Positions 23,953 to 32,761 are shown, counted from the stretch's first letter. The stretch: 64,000 nt of DNA from Peptidiphaga gingivicola (GCF_001652275.1 NZ_LVZK01000001.1:930001-994000); one strand, 5' to 3'. Numbers and translations are program-made. The notes: generated by a model from the sequence alone, not told the origin.

Positions 23953-25527
23953 CTACTCCTGAGAGAATGCGCCGACGTCGGCCATCTGCCGCTTGGTCCA
24001 CGGGGCGACGGCGAACAGGATGACCGCCACGGCAACCGTGACCGCGCCCAGGCCGTAGTAATACGTCGAGTTCGGGATGTCCCTGGTTTGAGAAATGATG
24101 AAACCGGCGAGCCCCTGGCCTGTGGCGGTCGTCAGCAGCCACAGGCTCATCGCCTGAGAGGCGAAGTTCTTGGGCGCCAGCGCCGAGGTCGTGGACAGGC
24201 CCACCGGAGACAAGAACAGCTCGCCCACGGTCTGCACGATGAACACTGCCGCCAGGAACCACCATGGCGCAAGATTCTTGCCGCCGGTCCACGTTTGGAA
24301 CCCGAAGCCTAGGATGAAAGCAGACAAGCCGACTAAGAGCACTGCGATCGCGAACTTCGCGATGGTCGACGGGAACCTCCCCGCCCGCCGTGTGAACAGC
24401 CAGCCGACCAACGGCGCCAGCACTACGATCGTGGCCGGGTTGATGGACTGATAGGTCTCAGGGCTGAGGACCCAGCCGACTACGGGGATTTTCCCGTCGG
24501 TGTTTTCCTTGGCAAAGGTTGCCATTTTGCCGGCGGCCTGCTCGGAGATCATGAAAAACAGCACCGCGCCGATCCACAAGGGGATGTAGGCGCGCAGATG
24601 GGTGCGTTCGCGGGAGGTGACCCTCGGGGAACGGAACATGAGCATGAAGTAGCCCAGCGCCGCCGTTGCCGGGACGACGAGCATTGTGGCGGAGAGGGCG
24701 TTAAGCAAGTTGCCGGTGAGGTAATACAGGGCTGTGACCAGCGTCGCCGTTCCTGCGATCGCGGCCACAGCGGATATAACAAGCTTGCGGCGCTCCCAGG
24801 GGCGGATCGGGTTGGGGACGGTGAATGCGAAGGCAGAAAGCCGGTGGCGGCCGTAGACGAAGGCGGCCAGCGCGAACCCCATGCCGACAGCGGCAGAGGC
24901 GAATCCCGCGTGGTACCCGTAGTGTCCTCGCAGCCAGCCGGTCACTATGGGAGAGGCAAGCGACCCGACGTTGATTGACATGTAGAACAGTTGGAATCCG
25001 GCGTCGCGCCTGGGGTCGTTATCGTCGTACAGGCCTCCGACGATCGTCGACAGGTTCGGTTTGATGAAGCCGGTTCCCACCGCGACCAGGATGATCCCAA
25101 GCCAGGAAACGACTGGCACGGGGATCGACAGGCAGACGTGGCCCGCCATGATGACCAGCCCTCCATAAAGGGTGGACAGCCACGGCCCTATGACGCGGTC
25201 GGCGAAAATGCCCCCGGGGATGGCCAGCAGGTAGACAGCCGCGCTGTAGACGGCAAGGATGACCTCGCCGGAGTTATTGCTCAACCCCAGGCCGCCGTTG
25301 CCGACGGTGTCGACGATGAAATACAGCAGGATGGCTCGCATCCCGTAATAGGAGAAGCGCTCCCACATCTCCACGTTGAGCATCCAGGGCAGGCCCCGGG
25401 GGTGGCCGAACAGCCCGCGGTCCTCGCGCGACGGGGTTGTTCGCAGGGTGCTGGGGCGCCACCGGCTGGTGATCAAGCGTCCGGCACCGACGACGTCGTC
25501 CTCGACGTTAGTCGGGGAATTTGGCAT
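23953..25527 (-). CDS. POT-family proton-coupled di/tripeptide transporter
   Basis: The ATG at 25527 follows GGGAGA. The 524-residue product has a 48-residue cytosolic lead and then the POT hallmark EMWERFSYYGMRAILLYFI in TM1. The second POT signature lies near residue 176 (FQLFYMSINVGSLASPIVTG). About 14 membrane helices can be drawn, the usual number for bacterial POT proteins. The conserved GTGFIKPN in TM4 is present. It imports small peptides with protons. It is monocistronic, with about 190 bases to the next upstream gene. Confidence 0.95.
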   Translation of the reverse strand: MPNSPTNVEDDVVGAGRLITSRWRPSTLRTTPSREDRGLFGHPRGLPWMLNVEMWERFSYYGMRAILLYFIVDTVGNGGLGLSNNSGEVILAVYSAAVYLLAIPGGIFADRVIGPWLSTLYGGLVIMAGHVCLSIPVPVVSWLGIILVAVGTGFIKPNLSTIVGGLYDDNDPRRDAGFQLFYMSINVGSLASPIVTGWLRGHYGYHAGFASAAVGMGFALAAFVYGRHRLSAFAFTVPNPIRPWERRKLVISAVAAIAGTATLVTALYYLTGNLLNALSATMLVVPATAALGYFMLMFRSPRVTSRERTHLRAYIPLWIGAVLFFMISEQAAGKMATFAKENTDGKIPVVGWVLSPETYQSINPATIVVLAPLVGWLFTRRAGRFPSTIAKFAIAVLLVGLSAFILGFGFQTWTGGKNLAPWWFLAAVFIVQTVGELFLSPVGLSTTSALAPKNFASQAMSLWLLTTATGQGLAGFIISQTRDIPNSTYYYGLGAVTVAVAVILFAVAPWTKRQMADVGAFSQE

Positions 25528-25714
25528 AATAGCTCTCCCTTTCTGTGGGCGGGCACGGCAAGCAACCGAACCGTTGGCGCCTGATGCATGAACAGGCGTT
25601 ATTCGTGTACCCTACACTGATTGCGCGGTCGGCCGCTCGGCGATGCCGAGGCAATCGGGCGGCAAAGCCGAGAAAAGGGAGTTTTCGACGGCGGCGACAG
25701 CCCTTTCCGCCGTG

Positions 25715-26686
25715 TCAGTCGCGCTCGTGCACCAGGATGAACTTCCCGATGGTCCCTCCCGAACGCAGCGCCGTCAAGGCCCGCGCGGCATCGGCGATTG
25801 GAAGCCTTTCCTGGACCGGGACGGTGACCTGACCCGTTGCCACTAGCATGAGGGCGCGACGGAGATAGGAACCGACGACATCGGGGTGGGCGTCTCCCAA
25901 GCCGCCGATGTTGAAGCCGAGAACGCTGACGCCCTTCGACCACAGCGTGTTGGTGCTGATTCGCTGATCCCCGGCCTGCGCGGCGTCGCCGAGCGCAAGA
26001 AGCCGGCCCTCGAAGCGCAACAGCCTCAGGCTCTCCGGCCGCGCGGGGCCGGAGACGGGATCGACGATCACGTCGAACTGGCCGGAATCCCTGCTGGGAA
26101 GCGTGTCGCGGAGCCACACCTCGTCATACCCGAGGTCGAGGGCAACCTGGCGTTTTTGCTCAGAGCCGACCACCCCCACGACCCTGCCCGCGCCAAACAG
26201 CCGCGCAATCTGGCCGAACTGGGTGCCGAGCCCTCCCGCCGCGGCCTGCACCAGCACATGCTCGCCCGGCTGAATGCGCACGGTCCGCTCCAAGGCGGCC
26301 AGGGCGGTCGTGGTGTTCGAGGGGACGACCGACGCCAGCGCGGGATCCATCCCGGGAGGCAAAGGGACGGTGAGCGGAGCCTTCGCCAGAGCCACCTGCC
26401 CGTAGCCGCCCGCGCCCAAAATCGTGATCGGCGCGGCCACCGGTTCGCCGACCGTCAATCCTTCCACGCCTTCGCCAAGCTCGCGGACGCGCCCCGCCGC
26501 TTCGATCCCCGGAGTCCAAGGCAGCGGCCGAGAGGCCAGACCCTCCGCGAACAGCGCCTCGACATAGTTCGCCCCCGCATATTCGACGTCGATCGTGACC
26601 TGACCCCGCGCCGGCCTGGGGACCGGCGCCTCCTGATACACGAGGCCCTCGGGGCCTGTGTAGCTCGTGATCTGAAGAGCCTTCAT
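25715..26686 (-). CDS. NADP-dependent oxidoreductase (MDR, quinone-reductase type), copy 1
   Basis: The ATG at 26686 follows GAAAGGAAC. The 323-residue product begins MKALQITSYTGPEGLVYQEA. It has the nucleotide-binding stretch AAAGGLGTQFGQIARLFGAG near residue 150 and no zinc ligands. A likely substrate is a quinone or an alpha,beta-unsaturated ketone. The next gene upstream encodes a close paralogue with the same middle part (GEHVLV-AAAGGLG-QFGQIARL and ALDLGYDEVWLR), so the two arose by tandem duplication. Confidence 0.88.
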   Translation of the reverse strand: MKALQITSYTGPEGLVYQEAPVPRPARGQVTIDVEYAGANYVEALFAEGLASRPLPWTPGIEAAGRVRELGEGVEGLTVGEPVAAPITILGAGGYGQVALAKAPLTVPLPPGMDPALASVVPSNTTTALAALERTVRIQPGEHVLVQAAAGGLGTQFGQIARLFGAGRVVGVVGSEQKRQVALDLGYDEVWLRDTLPSRDSGQFDVIVDPVSGPARPESLRLLRFEGRLLALGDAAQAGDQRISTNTLWSKGVSVLGFNIGGLGDAHPDVVGSYLRRALMLVATGQVTVPVQERLPIADAARALTALRSGGTIGKFILVHERD

Positions 26687-26928
26687 GATTGTTCCTTTCG
26701 TAGGCCGGCTGCTGTTGTTTTAGAGCCGACTCGTGTTTTTGGGGCGGATGCTTTTGATTTTTGAACGCTGGACTCCGCCGTCGCGAGGGAAGGCGGCGAT
26801 TTGACGGTGGGAGAGTCCTGTTGTTTGCGAGAAGAGCTGGCGGTTTGGGAGCGAGAAGAGCTGGCGGTTTGGGCGCTAGAAGAGCTGGCGGCGTGGCCGG
26901 GAGCGACCGCAAAGTCAGTCCGGCAGCG
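26687..26928. other. Spacer between the oxidoreductase paralogues
   Basis: About 240 bases separate the two co-oriented paralogues. The spacer contains a 24-bp three-copy repeat at 26829-26900 and GTTTTTGGGGCG-like decayed repeats near 26715-26760. The minus-strand frame through it (Pro/Leu-rich, LLAPKPPA repeats) overlaps the start of copy 1 and is not convincing. Confidence 0.5.
26829..26900. repeat. 24-bp tandem repeat, three copies
   Basis: AGAAGAGCTGGCGG recurs at exact 24-base intervals (units start at 26829, 26853 and 26877). Confidence 0.9.
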
Positions 26929-28197
26929 TCATCGCTCTCTCTCGTGCACCAGCACCGCCTTGCCGACGGTTGCGCCCGCGGCCATATCGGCCAGGACCCG
27001 CGGCGCCTCGCGGATTGGGGCGCGTTCGGCTATGTGCACCGCCACTTCGCCCGAGGCTGCGAGGTTGAGCGCCCGCCTCAAGTAGACTCCGGTCGTCCGT
27101 GGATTCGCCGCCGTGAACGCCCCCAGATTGAAACCGAGCACGCCGACGCCTCGGAGCCACAGCGAATTGCTCGAGACCATCGGGTCGCCGGCCTGGGCGG
27201 CGTCGCCGACCGCCAAAAGCCGCCCGCCAAGCCTCAACAGGTCGAGGCTCGTTTGCCGCGCCGGTCCCGCGACGGGGTCCACGACGACGTCGAACTGCCC
27301 GCCGGCCGCATCGCCCAACTCGCTGCGCAACCAGACCTCGTCGTAGCCGAGGTCGAGCGCGGCCCCTCGCTTGGCCTCGCTCCCGACGACGCCGACGGTC
27401 CGGGCCGCGCCAAGCAACCGCGCGATCTGGCCGAATTGCGAGCCCAGCCCGCCCGCCGCAGCGTGCACCAGCACGTGCTCGCCGGGCTTCAAATGGGCGA
27501 CGCGCTCGAGCGCGACGAGCGCCGTCGTCGTATTCGCGGGGACCGCCGCGGCCAGCGCCGGATCCATGCCAGGCGGCAGGGGCGCGACCAGATTGGCGTG
27601 CGTGACCGCAACCTGGCCGTAAGCGCCGCCGCGATTGATCGTCAGCGCGACGACGGGGTCGCCCGGCTTAAGGGGTGAGTAGAGACCCGGGGAAGAGAAG
27701 CCTGCTTCGCCGTCTGCATCTGGGCCTGCGTGGCCGTCCGCGTCTGCCTCGCCGTCTGTGTCTGCCTCGGCCTCGACGCCCGCATGCGCGTCCGTCTGCG
27801 AACTTGCGTCCGCTGTCAGCGAGCCGAGCGAACGGACCCGGCCGACGGCCTCCAACCCGGGAACGTAGGGGAGCGGCAGATCGATGAGGCCGCCCGCGAG
27901 CAGCGCCTCGATGTACCCGACGCCGGCATATTCGACGTCGAGCGCGACGTCCTCCGGCCCGGGCTCAGGCGCCGGCGCCTCGGCGTACTTCAGGCCGGCG
28001 GGGCCATCGAAACTGGTGATCTGCATGGCCTTTATCGTGGCCTTCTGGGGTGCCGCCTCCGGCGCTCCCTTATGGCGTGCGGCCTCCCGGGGGTCCTCTT
28101 TGTGCGCGGCATTTCGGGGGTCCTCTTTGCGCGCGGCCGTCGCGGCGTTCTGCGTCGCGGCTCCTTGGAGCGGCGTGCGGCTCGTGTTCTGATTCAT
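26929..28197 (-). CDS. NADP-dependent oxidoreductase (MDR), copy 2 with N-terminal extension and acidic insert
   Basis: 422 residues, about 100 longer than the neighbouring paralogue. A start at 28197 has AAAGGG upstream; an internal ATG at 28026 would give the standard length but has a poorly placed site. The extra parts are a 57-residue polar extension with repeated KEDPR units and an insert of about 50 residues at 147-196, rich in Ala/Asp/Glu/Gly (EADTDGEADADGHAGPDADG), placed in a loop of the GroES-like domain. The nucleotide-binding AAAGGLGSQFGQIARLLGAA and the rest of the fold are intact. It may be enzymatically normal; the insert looks like repeat expansion. Confidence 0.85.
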   Translation of the reverse strand: MNQNTSRTPLQGAATQNAATAARKEDPRNAAHKEDPREAARHKGAPEAAPQKATIKAMQITSFDGPAGLKYAEAPAPEPGPEDVALDVEYAGVGYIEALLAGGLIDLPLPYVPGLEAVGRVRSLGSLTADASSQTDAHAGVEAEADTDGEADADGHAGPDADGEAGFSSPGLYSPLKPGDPVVALTINRGGAYGQVAVTHANLVAPLPPGMDPALAAAVPANTTTALVALERVAHLKPGEHVLVHAAAGGLGSQFGQIARLLGAARTVGVVGSEAKRGAALDLGYDEVWLRSELGDAAGGQFDVVVDPVAGPARQTSLDLLRLGGRLLAVGDAAQAGDPMVSSNSLWLRGVGVLGFNLGAFTAANPRTTGVYLRRALNLAASGEVAVHIAERAPIREAPRVLADMAAGATVGKAVLVHERER

Positions 28198-28555
28198 GGC
28201 GCCCTTTCGACGTTAGTTTCAGTTGGCTGTACAATATAAGTAACCTTAAACACGGGTGGCTAGATGCGCAAGCCTGGTGCGCGGCCTTCGAATCCTCGGG
28301 CGGGCGCGACGGCGCCAATCGTATGCGGCCTGCCGCTGTGCTGAGAGATGCGACGGCTCGTCCCAGCAAGCGCGGAGGCCGCGCATGTGTCGTCGGAGAC
28401 CTCTTCGACGACGGGTCTTGGCCCCGCGGGTGCGGAGGCTTTGTGCAGCGGCGTCGCTGGATCTCCGCTCGCCCGAGCGTTGCCGATGCGCATCCCATCG
28501 CCGACGCGCATCCCATTGCCCACCCGCATCGCGGAAAGGGCGGAAAGGACAGAAA
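28198..28555. other. Divergent region between oxidoreductase copy 2 and aldo/keto reductase
   Basis: An AT-rich pocket near 28225-28250 (ACAATATAAGTAACC) probably holds the promoter of copy 2. An 18-bp repeat lies at 28481-28534. No gene starts here. Confidence 0.5.
28481..28534. repeat. 18-bp tandem repeat, three copies
   Basis: Units at 28481, 28499 and 28517 share T[TC]GCC-A-[GC]CGCATC. The last copy ends 21 bases upstream of the aldo/keto reductase start. Confidence 0.8.
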
Positions 28556-29584
28556 ATGGATCCAATGGAAAACGCAAGGAAATCAGACGGCGCCCGAGAA
28601 CTGGGAGCCGGAGGCCCGCGCGTAGCGCCCATCGGCCTCGGCTGCATGGGCATGAGCTGGATATACGCGGAAAGCGGCCGCGACGACGCCGAGTCCGTCA
28701 GGGTCATCCGCGAGGCGCTCGACTCCGGTGTCGGCCTGCTCGACACCGCCGCCCTCTACGGCGACGGACACAACGAACGGCTCGTCGGCAGGGCCGTCGC
28801 GGGCAGGCAGGACGGCGTCGTCGTGGCGACAAAAGGCGGGCTGGTCGTCGACGATCTGGCGACCAAGAGCATCCACCGCGACGGCCGGCCCGAGGCGTTG
28901 CGGCGGCATGTCGAGGGCAGCCTCGAGCGGCTCGGCGTCGAACGGATCGACCTGTACTATCTGCACCGCGTCGACCCGGACGTGCCGCTTGAGGAAAGCT
29001 GGGGCGCGCTCGCGGAGCTCGTCGCCGAAGGGAAACTGGCCCGAATCGGGCTTTCCGAAGTGACGGTGGCCCAAGCGGCCGCAGCCCATGCCGTCCATCC
29101 GGTGGCGGTGATCCAGTCCGAGCTGTCGGTGTGGACGCGCGACCCGCTCGGCGGGGAGGCGCCCGGTGATGCGGGGGCCGGCACCGAGGCCGACGGCAGC
29201 CTCCTCGCGTGGACCCTGGCCAACGGCGTCGCCTTCGTGCCGTTTGCTCCGCTCGGGCGCGGCTACCTGACCGGAACGCTCGCCCCGGGCACGTTCGAAA
29301 GCGGCGACATTCGTTCCGTCAATCCGCGGTTCACGGCCGAGGCATTCGAACGCAACCGCGTGATCGGCGAGGAGATCGCCCGCATCGCTGAGGCGCACGG
29401 GGCGACGCCGGCCCAAGTCTCCCTCGCGTGGCTTCTAGGCTTGGCCGACAACGTCATACCGATTCCCGGGACCCGCAGCGGCAAACACCTGGCCGAGAAC
29501 CTGGAAGCCGCCAGCCTGCGGCTGTCCGACGCCGAACGCGAGCGCCTGGACCGGCTCCCTCAGGCCTACGGCTCACGCTACTGA
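28556..29584 (+). CDS. Aldo/keto reductase
   Basis: The ATG at 28556 follows GGAAAGGACAGAAA, which decides it over longer open frames. The 342-residue product has the AKR barrel with its catalytic tetrad visible: D and Y in LLDTAALYGDGHNE, K in VVVATKGG and H in YYLHRVDP. The C-terminal NADPH site is IPIPGTRSGKHLAENL. It reduces aldehydes or ketones with NADPH. It is divergent from the oxidoreductase pair, consistent with a shared carbonyl-detoxification role. Confidence 0.93.
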   Translation: MDPMENARKSDGARELGAGGPRVAPIGLGCMGMSWIYAESGRDDAESVRVIREALDSGVGLLDTAALYGDGHNERLVGRAVAGRQDGVVVATKGGLVVDDLATKSIHRDGRPEALRRHVEGSLERLGVERIDLYYLHRVDPDVPLEESWGALAELVAEGKLARIGLSEVTVAQAAAAHAVHPVAVIQSELSVWTRDPLGGEAPGDAGAGTEADGSLLAWTLANGVAFVPFAPLGRGYLTGTLAPGTFESGDIRSVNPRFTAEAFERNRVIGEEIARIAEAHGATPAQVSLAWLLGLADNVIPIPGTRSGKHLAENLEAASLRLSDAERERLDRLPQAYGSRY

Positions 29585-29606
29585 CCCACGTGGGACGTGA
29601 CATTGG

Positions 29607-29628
29607 GAGCGTTCTTCGAGCGCTCTTT
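29607..29628 (+). terminator. Weak terminator after the aldo/keto reductase
   Basis: GAGCG and CGCTC pair around a nine-base loop and are followed by TTTG. The stem is short, so the call is tentative. Confidence 0.35.
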
Positions 29629-29736
29629 GAATGTCTACATCCGCTCCGAGGCGGTGCCTACAGGCAGGGTCTTCTGTCTGCTAGGCGTACTGGAGAATTC
29701 CTTGCTCCAGCGCCAAGGCAGGCCTGCCTCGACACG

Positions 29737-29765
29737 TTGTTAACCTTGACTACTTCGGATATAGT
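29737..29765 (+). promoter_or_regulatory. Promoter of the small RNA upstream of the Abi_2 gene
   Basis: TTGTTA (29737-29742) and TATAGT (29760-29765) are separated by exactly 17 bases. A start of transcription is expected near 29771-29773, just before the structured RNA. Confidence 0.6.
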
Positions 29766-29770
29766 AAAAG

Positions 29771-29824
29771 TATCACGACCGGTTCCGCTGCTTCTCGGAG
29801 CAGTCCAGGGCCGGTCCTCTTTTT
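29771..29824 (+). ncRNA. Putative small antitoxin-type RNA of the Abi_2 (AbiF) system
   Basis: A compact structured RNA of about 54 bases is predicted. The outer stem is GACCGG/CCGGTC (29777-29782 with 29811-29816). An inner stem CTGCT/AGCAG lies around TCTCGG, and an unpaired TCCAGGG lies between them. CTCTTTTT ends the RNA. It has its own promoter and terminates 25 bases before the Abi_2 start codon, the layout of type III toxin-antitoxin loci, where the RNA antitoxin precedes its protein. I recall reports of a small RNA associated with AbiF proteins but cannot check sequence similarity. The size and the role are inference. Confidence 0.6.
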
Positions 29825-29848
29825 GCGATCTGTGTTAAGAGGTGGATC

Positions 29849-30793
29849 GTGCCGCAGCCATCTAAGGCGTTCAAGACGCATGGCGAACAAATCGCACTGC
29901 TGCGCTGTCGCGGCATGCAGATTAATGACGTTGCCTACGCTCGGCGAGTCTTGGAACGCGTTAACTACTACAGGTTCTCTGGCTACTGGTATCCCTTCCG
30001 GCAACTAGATGCTGATGGCCGCCACCGGCTTGATGTCTTCGTCGACGGTGCCAACTTCACCGATGTCGCTGCGTTGTACGACTTTGACGAACGTCTTCGC
30101 TCGGCCGTGTTCGACTGCTTGACTCCAGTGGAATTGGCTTTAAAGGCAATGCTCGGACACGAGCTTGGGCGTCTTGACCCGCTCGTCCACCTGCGCCCAG
30201 CGTTGTTAGGGCCAGGAGCCCGTCAGAAGCGTTCGGCCGCAAAACCGTCGCAGCAATATCAGATGTGGCTAGACCGATATAATAAAGAGCTGTCCCTTTC
30301 TCGCGAAGACTTCGTCAAGCACCACCAGCGGAAGTATGGAGGGCAGCTCCCAATCTGGGCAGCGGTGGAAGTTATGGGCTGGGGTTCGCTGGCTTATTTG
30401 TACCGGTTGTCACCAATTGCTGTCTGTGATGTTATCGCCGCTCGCATGAAACTGACCGCGGCGCAACTTGGGTCATGGATTAGGGCACTTAACATCGTTC
30501 GCAACTACTCGGCTCATCATGCCCGCATGTTTAACCGGGTCTACACACTTAAACCGCGCTTGCCCAAAGTAGAAACGCATCCCGAGTTGGCTGCGGCAAA
30601 AAAGGCGCTCAACCGATGCTTCGGTCAGCTCACTCTCATTCAGTACCTGCTCACTGTTCTTGGCATCGGGGATCGAACATTGCTTCCGCGCACTCTGTCA
30701 ACCTATCCGGATATACCTGCGCTCCCCATCAGCCACATGGGAACACCCAAAGATTGGCAAACGCTGCCTCTATGGCAAGGTTGGACCCTGTGA
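29849..30793 (+). CDS. Abi_2 / AbiF-family HEPN protein (abortive infection or toxin)
   Basis: The GTG at 29849 follows AGAGGTGG. The 314-residue product shows the Abi_2 pattern from end to end: HGEQIALLRCRGMQI, VNYYRFSGYWYPFR, then YDFDERLRSAVFDCLTPVEL. The HEPN ribonuclease motif R-x4-H lies near residue 223 (LNIVRNYSAHHARMFNR). Family members are RNases that stop growth in infected or stressed cells. Codon use is less G/C-biased than in the flanks, suggesting transfer. The small RNA just upstream is its probable antitoxin. It is convergent with the MarR gene. Confidence 0.88.
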   Translation: MPQPSKAFKTHGEQIALLRCRGMQINDVAYARRVLERVNYYRFSGYWYPFRQLDADGRHRLDVFVDGANFTDVAALYDFDERLRSAVFDCLTPVELALKAMLGHELGRLDPLVHLRPALLGPGARQKRSAAKPSQQYQMWLDRYNKELSLSREDFVKHHQRKYGGQLPIWAAVEVMGWGSLAYLYRLSPIAVCDVIAARMKLTAAQLGSWIRALNIVRNYSAHHARMFNRVYTLKPRLPKVETHPELAAAKKALNRCFGQLTLIQYLLTVLGIGDRTLLPRTLSTYPDIPALPISHMGTPKDWQTLPLWQGWTL

Positions 30794-30853
30794 CAGTATC
30801 CGCACTTACAGCCTTCGGTTTCGAGCTGCAATTTGTCGGATCTTCAAGAAAGA

Positions 30854-31510
30854 TCAGTCGTCGGGATCAGACTCAGTGTTAGCTGCGCTCACCGGAGGAT
30901 CCGACTCTTCAAGAGCGGCGCTTACGCGCTTGAGCAGCTCGCGCAGCTGTGCGCGTTCGTCTGCGCTGAACGCCTGGCCGATGCGCTCTTCGACGGCGCG
31001 CGCGGCGGCGTCGGCCTTGACGAGCAGCTTCTCGCCCTTGGGCGTGAGGGTCACGACCAGCACTTTGCGGTGGAGCTTCGAGGGCTCGCGCGTCACCAGG
31101 CTCTTGGAGGCGAGCTTGTCGAGCGTGGCGCCCATCGTCTGCGGGGTGACCGCCACGGCCCGTGCGAGCTGCGAGGGCGACTGCCCGGGAACGTAGTAGA
31201 GCGAGAGCATCGCGCCGTACTGAGCCACCGTCAGGTCGAATGGGCGCAACGCCTCGGCCTTCGCGGACATCATCGCCTGCTCGGCAAGCTTGATGTGCAG
31301 GCCGAGGCGAAGCTCGGCGTCGGCTGCGAGCTCTCCCTCGCCGCGTCGGGGAGCCGGAAGCCTGAAAGCCGGATCGCAGGGAAGGCTCGGTACGCGTGCG
31401 GGTTCGACGTCGTCGTGGGTGCCGTCGGCGGAAGGCGAAGCGCCGTAGGGCGACGAGGCGTCAGCCGTCCCAAGAGAAGAAGCATCGGTCACCCCACCAG
31501 AATAGGGCAC
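30854..31510 (-). CDS. MarR-family transcriptional regulator with disordered N-terminus
   Basis: The product is 218 residues from a GTG at 31510, or 212 from a GTG at 31492. The first 65 residues are low-complexity. The MarR domain follows: FDLTVAQYGAMLSLYYVPG, recognition helix VTPQTMGATLDKLASKSLV, and wing SKLHRKVLVVTLTPKG. There is no adjacent co-oriented target gene. A 52-base gap separates it from the hypothetical upstream, so the two might share a transcript. Confidence 0.85.
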   Translation of the reverse strand: MPYSGGVTDASSLGTADASSPYGASPSADGTHDDVEPARVPSLPCDPAFRLPAPRRGEGELAADAELRLGLHIKLAEQAMMSAKAEALRPFDLTVAQYGAMLSLYYVPGQSPSQLARAVAVTPQTMGATLDKLASKSLVTREPSKLHRKVLVVTLTPKGEKLLVKADAAARAVEERIGQAFSADERAQLRELLKRVSAALEESDPPVSAANTESDPDD

Positions 31511-31562
31511 GGCGTCAACGGCTCGGGGAGAGACCGCAACGCGCAGCGGTTGCGACAGGCCG

Positions 31563-32597
31563 TCAGGCCCGCACCAGTTCGACGTCGTCCAGGTTCAGGA
31601 AGTAGACGCATTCGGGCGACCATCCCGAGAGCGTCGTGAAACCCAGCTCGGTCTCGATCGGCAGCCAGGCCCCCGTGAAATAGGTTTCTGCATTGACGTA
31701 CACCGCGTCATACTCGGCTGAGGCTGCTCGCCAATCGACGAGCACGTCGTTGGGAACCGCAAAGATCGGCGACCTGAGGTGGTAAGGAGTGTGCCCTCCT
31801 CTTTCCCGCCGCGCCTTTGCCGGAACGAGGAGGGGATGTTGTTCGACGAGCTTGGCATAATCTTCGATGGTCTCGATCCGATACAGTCTTGCAGGCAAGC
31901 GTGCCGCGGATTTCTCTTTGACGGACAGCCGGCAACCGTTTGTCTGTTCGATCGCCTGTCCGATCGCTTCGTGGACTTCTTTGTTCGAGTCCTCGCTCAG
32001 AAGGTCGTGCGACAGCACCGACGCCGGAATTCCGCATCTGGCCGGAACGAACGGAGCTCCGGCCACGATCTGCGCGTTCCACAAGACGCCGGGGTTCTGT
32101 TTGAGCGGGGCCGTCCACCACACATCGGTTCCCAGCGGCGAAAAGACGGCATTCTTGTAAGCTTCAATCGGAACGCCGGTCAGCCGTGCCGCATACCGTT
32201 CTTCGCCGAGGCAACTGCGGAGCCAGTCGCAGCAGCGCTGCAGCAGGATGCGAGCGGCCTCTTCATATTCTTGTGGAATCCGAAACGGGTTCTGCGTGCT
32301 GAATCCGAAGGCAGACCCGACCTGTTCGGCCAGAATAAGCAGGCGAAACAGATTTGGCAGCCTGCTGCAGTGTTCGCCGCGCTGGCGGAGTTGGCCGCGC
32401 TCGCGATGTTCGTCGATGCCGAGGCGCTCGAACAACTCGGGCAGAAACCGCTCGAATGCGGGGGAATCGTCGCGATATTCCTGAGCAATTGTCTCTTCCA
32501 AGTCACCCACAGGGCCAGCTTCGGAGAACAGCGACAGGCCCCGATGCCAGCACTCGCCGATCCATGTGGCGAAAGCATGTGTAAATGTTGCGATCAT
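31563..32597 (-). CDS. Conserved-looking hypothetical protein, 344 residues
   Basis: The ATG at 32597 has only a weak site. The sequence is well balanced and protein-like, with many Trp, Cys and Phe residues. The first half is helical (ETIAQEYRDDSPAFERFLPE). The second half is mixed and ends with the stretch AVYVNAETYFTGAWLPIETE, then LGFTTLSGWSPECVYFLNLD. I recall similar end motifs in actinobacterial hypotheticals but no function. There is no signal peptide or membrane segment. Confidence 0.7.
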   Translation of the reverse strand: MIATFTHAFATWIGECWHRGLSLFSEAGPVGDLEETIAQEYRDDSPAFERFLPELFERLGIDEHRERGQLRQRGEHCSRLPNLFRLLILAEQVGSAFGFSTQNPFRIPQEYEEAARILLQRCCDWLRSCLGEERYAARLTGVPIEAYKNAVFSPLGTDVWWTAPLKQNPGVLWNAQIVAGAPFVPARCGIPASVLSHDLLSEDSNKEVHEAIGQAIEQTNGCRLSVKEKSAARLPARLYRIETIEDYAKLVEQHPLLVPAKARRERGGHTPYHLRSPIFAVPNDVLVDWRAASAEYDAVYVNAETYFTGAWLPIETELGFTTLSGWSPECVYFLNLDDVELVRA

Positions 32598-32730
32598 CGT
32601 ATCCCGCAGTTTACTTTAAGAATGTTCGTTGGAAGTCTAGTGACGTCGTAACGGTAATTTATTTCATTGTATTTCTAGAATGCGTGCCTAGATCGTCGCG
32701 TCATCATCTGATCAAAAGCGCGGTTTGCCT

Positions 32731-32745
32731 TTGACACGGTGTCAA
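32731..32745. promoter_or_regulatory. MerR-type operator
   Basis: TTGACAC-G-GTGTCAA is a perfect 15-base palindrome 16 bases upstream of the merR start. TTGACA also serves as a -35 box, the standard place for a MerR site. Confidence 0.6.
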
Positions 32746-32761
32746 GCCGGAAGATGGAGCC

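Noticed and set aside
26160-26912. 250-codon minus-strand frame with LLAPKPPA repeats before oxidoreductase copy 1
   Set aside because: Most of it overlaps the oxidoreductase in another frame. The repeats come from the 24-bp DNA repeat in the spacer.
29746-29765. TTGACT as the -35 box of the small RNA promoter
   Set aside because: It is only 8 bases from TATAGT, too close. TTGTTA at 29737 has the proper 17-base spacing.
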